In this document: one piece after another, positions 61,859 through 64,000 of the stretch
Layout of the letters: every line of letters starts with the position of its first letter
Numbering within the stretch: the first letter of the stretch is position 1
Assembly: GCA_027364575.1 (NCBI GenBank)
Contig: DAHXPC010000003.1
Span: 62,001 to 126,000, forward strand
Source: a bacterium
GTDB taxonomy: Bacteria > Pseudomonadota > Gammaproteobacteria > UBA6186 > Azoamicaceae
DNA: 64,000 nucleotides
Reading direction: 5' to 3'
Notes under the pieces: generated by a model
The model's input: only the letters and a program-made list of their open reading frames with translations
The model's database searches: none
What the model was told of the DNA's origin: nothing
Made by a program: the position numbers and the translations under genes

Positions 61859-63151
61859 TTAACGACGTTTTTCAATGGGAACGAAATCGCGCTGATTGGG
61901 GCCTGTGTATAATTGACGCGGGCGCCCAATTTTGAGATCTTTGCCACTTAACATTTCGCTCCAATGCGAAATCCATCCCACGGTTCTTGCAATCGCGAAT
62001 ATGACCGTAAACATATTAATGGGGATCCCAATGGCTTTTAAAATAATCCCTGAATAAAAATCCACATTGGGATAGAGCTTTTTTTCAATAAAATACGGAT
62101 CTTGAAGGGCTATTTCTTCAAGCTTTAGGGCTAGTTTAAAGAGTGGATCCTCTTGGATCTGTAATGCTTCCATAACCTCATAACAGGTCTGTCTCATGAC
62201 CTTTGCACGGGGATCAAAGTTTTTATAGACTCGATGTCCAAATCCCATTAATCGAAAAGGATCATTTTTGTCTTTTGCGCGTGCAAGATACATGTCAATT
62301 CGACTGACATCGCCAATTTCATTGAGCATATTTAAAACCGCTTCGTTAGCTCCGCCATGTGCAGGCCCCCAAAGGGCAGCAATCCCTGCCGAAATGCAGG
62401 CAAATGGATTCGCACCCGATGAACCGGCAAGGCGCACAGTAGAGGTAGAGGCATTTTGCTCATGATCGGCATGTAAGGTAAATATGCGATCCATTGCGCG
62501 CACGAGAACAGGATTAACGTTGTCAGATTCTGTGGGTACCGAAAACATCATGTGTAAAAAATTCTCAGTATAACTTAAGCTATTTTTAGGATAGGCAAAG
62601 GGTTGACCAATGGAATATTTATAGGCCATTGCGGCGATAGTTGGCATTTTTGCAACCAAACGAAGGGCTGCCAGTTTGCGATGTTCAGGATTTTTAATTT
62701 CTAAAGAATCGTGGTAGAAAGCCGATAAGGCACCGACCACCCCACACATAATCGCCATGGGGTGTGAGTGACGCGGGAAACCGTTAAAAAAATTACTCAG
62801 TTGTTCATGGACTAAAGTGTGATGTTGTATTTCATAGACGAAACTTTCTTTTTGGGCTTGATTCGGCAGTTCTCCATTTAACAATAAATAGCAGACCTCA
62901 AGATAATCTGCATGCTCTGCCAGTTCGGCAATCGGATAGCCTCGATGTAACAAAATTCCTTTTTCACCATCGATAAACGTGATCCCGGAGCTACACGCTG
63001 CCGTGGATTGAAACCCAGGATCGTAGGTGAATACATCATATTGATTCACGCTAGACACATCGATCACTTTAGGGCCTAAGGTTCCCGATAACATGGGGAG
63101 GGAGAGCGGGCTATGCCCGGGAATGCGAATTTCGACTGTGTCATTAGACAT
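61859..63151 (-). CDS. gltA: Citrate synthase
   Basis: 430 residues, type II (NADH-sensitive) hexameric class by length. Catalytic residues visible: His in [13 protein letters not shown], His in [16 protein letters not shown], and Asp in [19 protein letters not shown]; the N-terminal domain ends with [18 protein letters not shown]. It condenses oxaloacetate and acetyl-CoA. It is divergent from the small exported gene and sdhC. Confidence 0.98.
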   Translation of the reverse strand: MSNDTVEIRIPGHSPLSLPMLSGTLGPKVIDVSSVNQYDVFTYDPGFQSTAACSSGITFIDGEKGILLHRGYPIAELAEHADYLEVCYLLLNGELPNQAQKESFVYEIQHHTLVHEQLSNFFNGFPRHSHPMAIMCGVVGALSAFYHDSLEIKNPEHRKLAALRLVAKMPTIAAMAYKYSIGQPFAYPKNSLSYTENFLHMMFSVPTESDNVNPVLVRAMDRIFTLHADHEQNASTSTVRLAGSSGANPFACISAGIAALWGPAHGGANEAVLNMLNEIGDVSRIDMYLARAKDKNDPFRLMGFGHRVYKNFDPRAKVMRQTCYEVMEALQIQEDPLFKLALKLEEIALQDPYFIEKKLYPNVDFYSGIILKAIGIPINMFTVIFAIARTVGWISHWSEMLSGKDLKIGRPRQLYTGPNQRDFVPIEKRR

Positions 63152-63262
63152 ACTATGTTTCCTGTTTTAAGCGTAGAAATGGCCAGGTATTTCTATAGTA
63201 TAGAAAGAGATTGAATAAATTCTCTTAAGATCAGCGGATCAATTCGATTTATTCATATAGTC

Positions 63263-63278
63263 AAAATGGGCCCATTTT
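63263..63278. promoter_or_regulatory. Perfect palindrome in the gltA-sdhC control region
   Basis: AAAATGGGCCCATTTT is a 16-bp perfect dyad in the divergent region between gltA and the small exported gene. It may bind a regulator of TCA-cycle genes; this is positional inference. Confidence 0.35.
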
Positions 63279-63347
63279 TAAAAGTGACTCCAGTAGGCTA
63301 TAGTTATCTATAGAGAATGATTTGTTCACATTTGCAAAGGGGTGAAT

Positions 63348-63749
63348 ATGCGTAATATTTTTTTGGGGACTTCTTGTTTCTTACTCGTGAGTACGCTTTG
63401 CTGTGCACCGGTTTTTGCAAAAGACTTTTCCGCAGAAATGCAGACGCCCGATAACAAGGCAGCTGAAAAAATTGTAGAAGAAACCCCCGAAGCGCGTGCT
63501 TATAAAATGCAAATGATGCTATTATCAAATGACATTGCACAAAAGATTTCTGAAATTGAAGCAAAAGACAAAGAAATCAATGCAGAGATCTATCCTGCGT
63601 ACCGCCCGCCCTTGCAAGCAGAAAAAGACAATCTTTTACGACAATTGAAAGACTTACAAATGCGTCAAGATCAGCTAGAGGCGCAAAAAAAATCCCAAGA
63701 TTTTAGTCAGCAATTAAGTCACCCTGAAAAGAAGGGGGCTTCACAATAA
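63348..63749 (+). CDS. Small exported coiled-coil protein, 133 aa
   Basis: Start at the ATG at 63348, AGGGG five bases upstream (a GTG at 63342 overlaps it). Signal peptide to about residue 24 (NIFLGTSCFLLVSTLCCAPVFAK). The mature part is highly charged and helical, a coiled coil (IAQKISEIEAKDKEINAEIYPAYRPPLQAEKDNLLRQLKDLQMRQDQLEAQKKSQ). Periplasmic, unrecognised. It lies between gltA and sdhC. Confidence 0.65.
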   Translation: MRNIFLGTSCFLLVSTLCCAPVFAKDFSAEMQTPDNKAAEKIVEETPEARAYKMQMMLLSNDIAQKISEIEAKDKEINAEIYPAYRPPLQAEKDNLLRQLKDLQMRQDQLEAQKKSQDFSQQLSHPEKKGASQ

Positions 63750-63828
63750 AAATAGGGGGATTTGCTGCATCTCTATCTGGATGCTAGAGTCGAAGTATAG
63801 GGATAAGGCTTAAAAGGACTTAACAGTT

Positions 63829-64000
63829 GTGAAGCGTCGACCCATCAATTTAAATTTTTTGACTCTACGTTTTCCCATAACGGCATGGGTTTCGATTGCA
63901 CATCGATTATCTGGAGTATTATTATTTTTCAGTATTCCCTTAATCTTATGGTATTTTCAAGCCTCCTTAAGTTCAGAGGCAAGTTTTAGCAAAATTAATA
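63829..64000 (+). CDS. sdhC: Succinate dehydrogenase cytochrome b556 subunit (partial, 3' end outside window)
   Basis: From a GTG at 63829, ten bases after AGGA, the frame is open to the window edge (57 codons): RRPINLNFLTLRFPITAWVSIAHRLSGVLLFFSIPLILWYFQ. The SIAHRLSGVLLF segment is diagnostic of SdhC, holding quinone-site Ser/Arg and heme-region residues. SdhC anchors succinate dehydrogenase in the inner membrane. gltA divergent to sdhC is the E. coli-like arrangement, except for the small exported gene between. Confidence 0.93.
   Translation, partial: MKRRPINLNFLTLRFPITAWVSIAHRLSGVLLFFSIPLILWYFQASLSSEASFSKIN

Overview
This window looks like a chromosomal stretch of a host-associated gammaproteobacterium, most likely of the order Legionellales (Coxiellaceae- or 'Candidatus Berkiella'-like). 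That placement is an inference. It rests on gammaproteobacterial operons (apaH-rsmA-surA-lptD order, miaA-hfq-hflX-hflK-hflC, glyA-nrdR-nusB, ctaC-ctaD-ctaG-ctaE, a gltA/sdhC pair) interleaved with AT-rich genes for eukaryote-like proteins: ankyrin repeats fused to an RNase III domain, leucine-rich repeats, and a C-terminal CaaX-type prenylation signal. No 16S rRNA gene is present to settle it.

Layout. 0-3.5 kb: aa3-type cytochrome c oxidase operon on the minus strand. 3.9-8.3 kb: AT-rich block of unrecognised genes plus an RNase III-ankyrin fusion, possible secreted effectors. 8.6-12.1 kb: glycosyltransferase, an MlaF-like ATPase, SelO. 12.4-19.6 kb: outer-membrane assembly (lptD, surA), rsmA, apaH and, divergently, the AmgK/MurU cell-wall sugar recycling pair. 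20.3-29.3 kb: DjlA-like co-chaperone, a TetR regulator divergent from a PagL-like lipid A deacylase, rpe, a possible c-di-GMP-related protein, efp with its modifying enzyme epmA, psd, orn, and an AlkC/AlkD-like HEAT protein. 29.3-36.7 kb: a variable island with an Abi/HEPN plus HigA-type module, a lipoprotein, a membrane protein, degraded genes, repeated IS-end-like sequences, and two adjacent putative effectors. 36.8-48.5 kb: tag, tsaE, mutL, an SDR, miaA, hfq, hflX, hflK, hflC, tRNA-Leu, rnr and rlmB. 48.5-52.7 kb: a pseudopilin with a seven-unit Cys-rich repeat tail, a BON-domain protein, and glyA-nrdR-nusB. 52.8-59.5 kb: a shortened methyltransferase-like gene, an ABC exporter, a phosphodiester glycosidase-like protein, an IS6-family deletion derivative, DUF2267 and DUF2383 proteins, and a degenerate exosortase-EpsI fusion. 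59.5-64 kb: YgjP-like hydrolase, an organophosphate antiporter-like MFS protein, gltA, a small exported protein, and the start of sdhC.

Most interesting: three unrecognised proteins (4.4-6.0, 34.1-35.9 and 35.9-36.6 kb) share a His followed 90-97 residues later by an Asn-Cys pair, consistent with a permuted papain-like fold. One of them ends in Cys-Ile-Ile-Leu, a signal that host prenyltransferases could use. The RNase III-ankyrin fusion, the repeat-tailed pseudopilin, the exosortase-EpsI fusion without its catalytic core, and the Abi/HigA module next to a hairpin region also deserve attention. No CRISPR array, prophage, rRNA operon or complete insertion sequence is seen.
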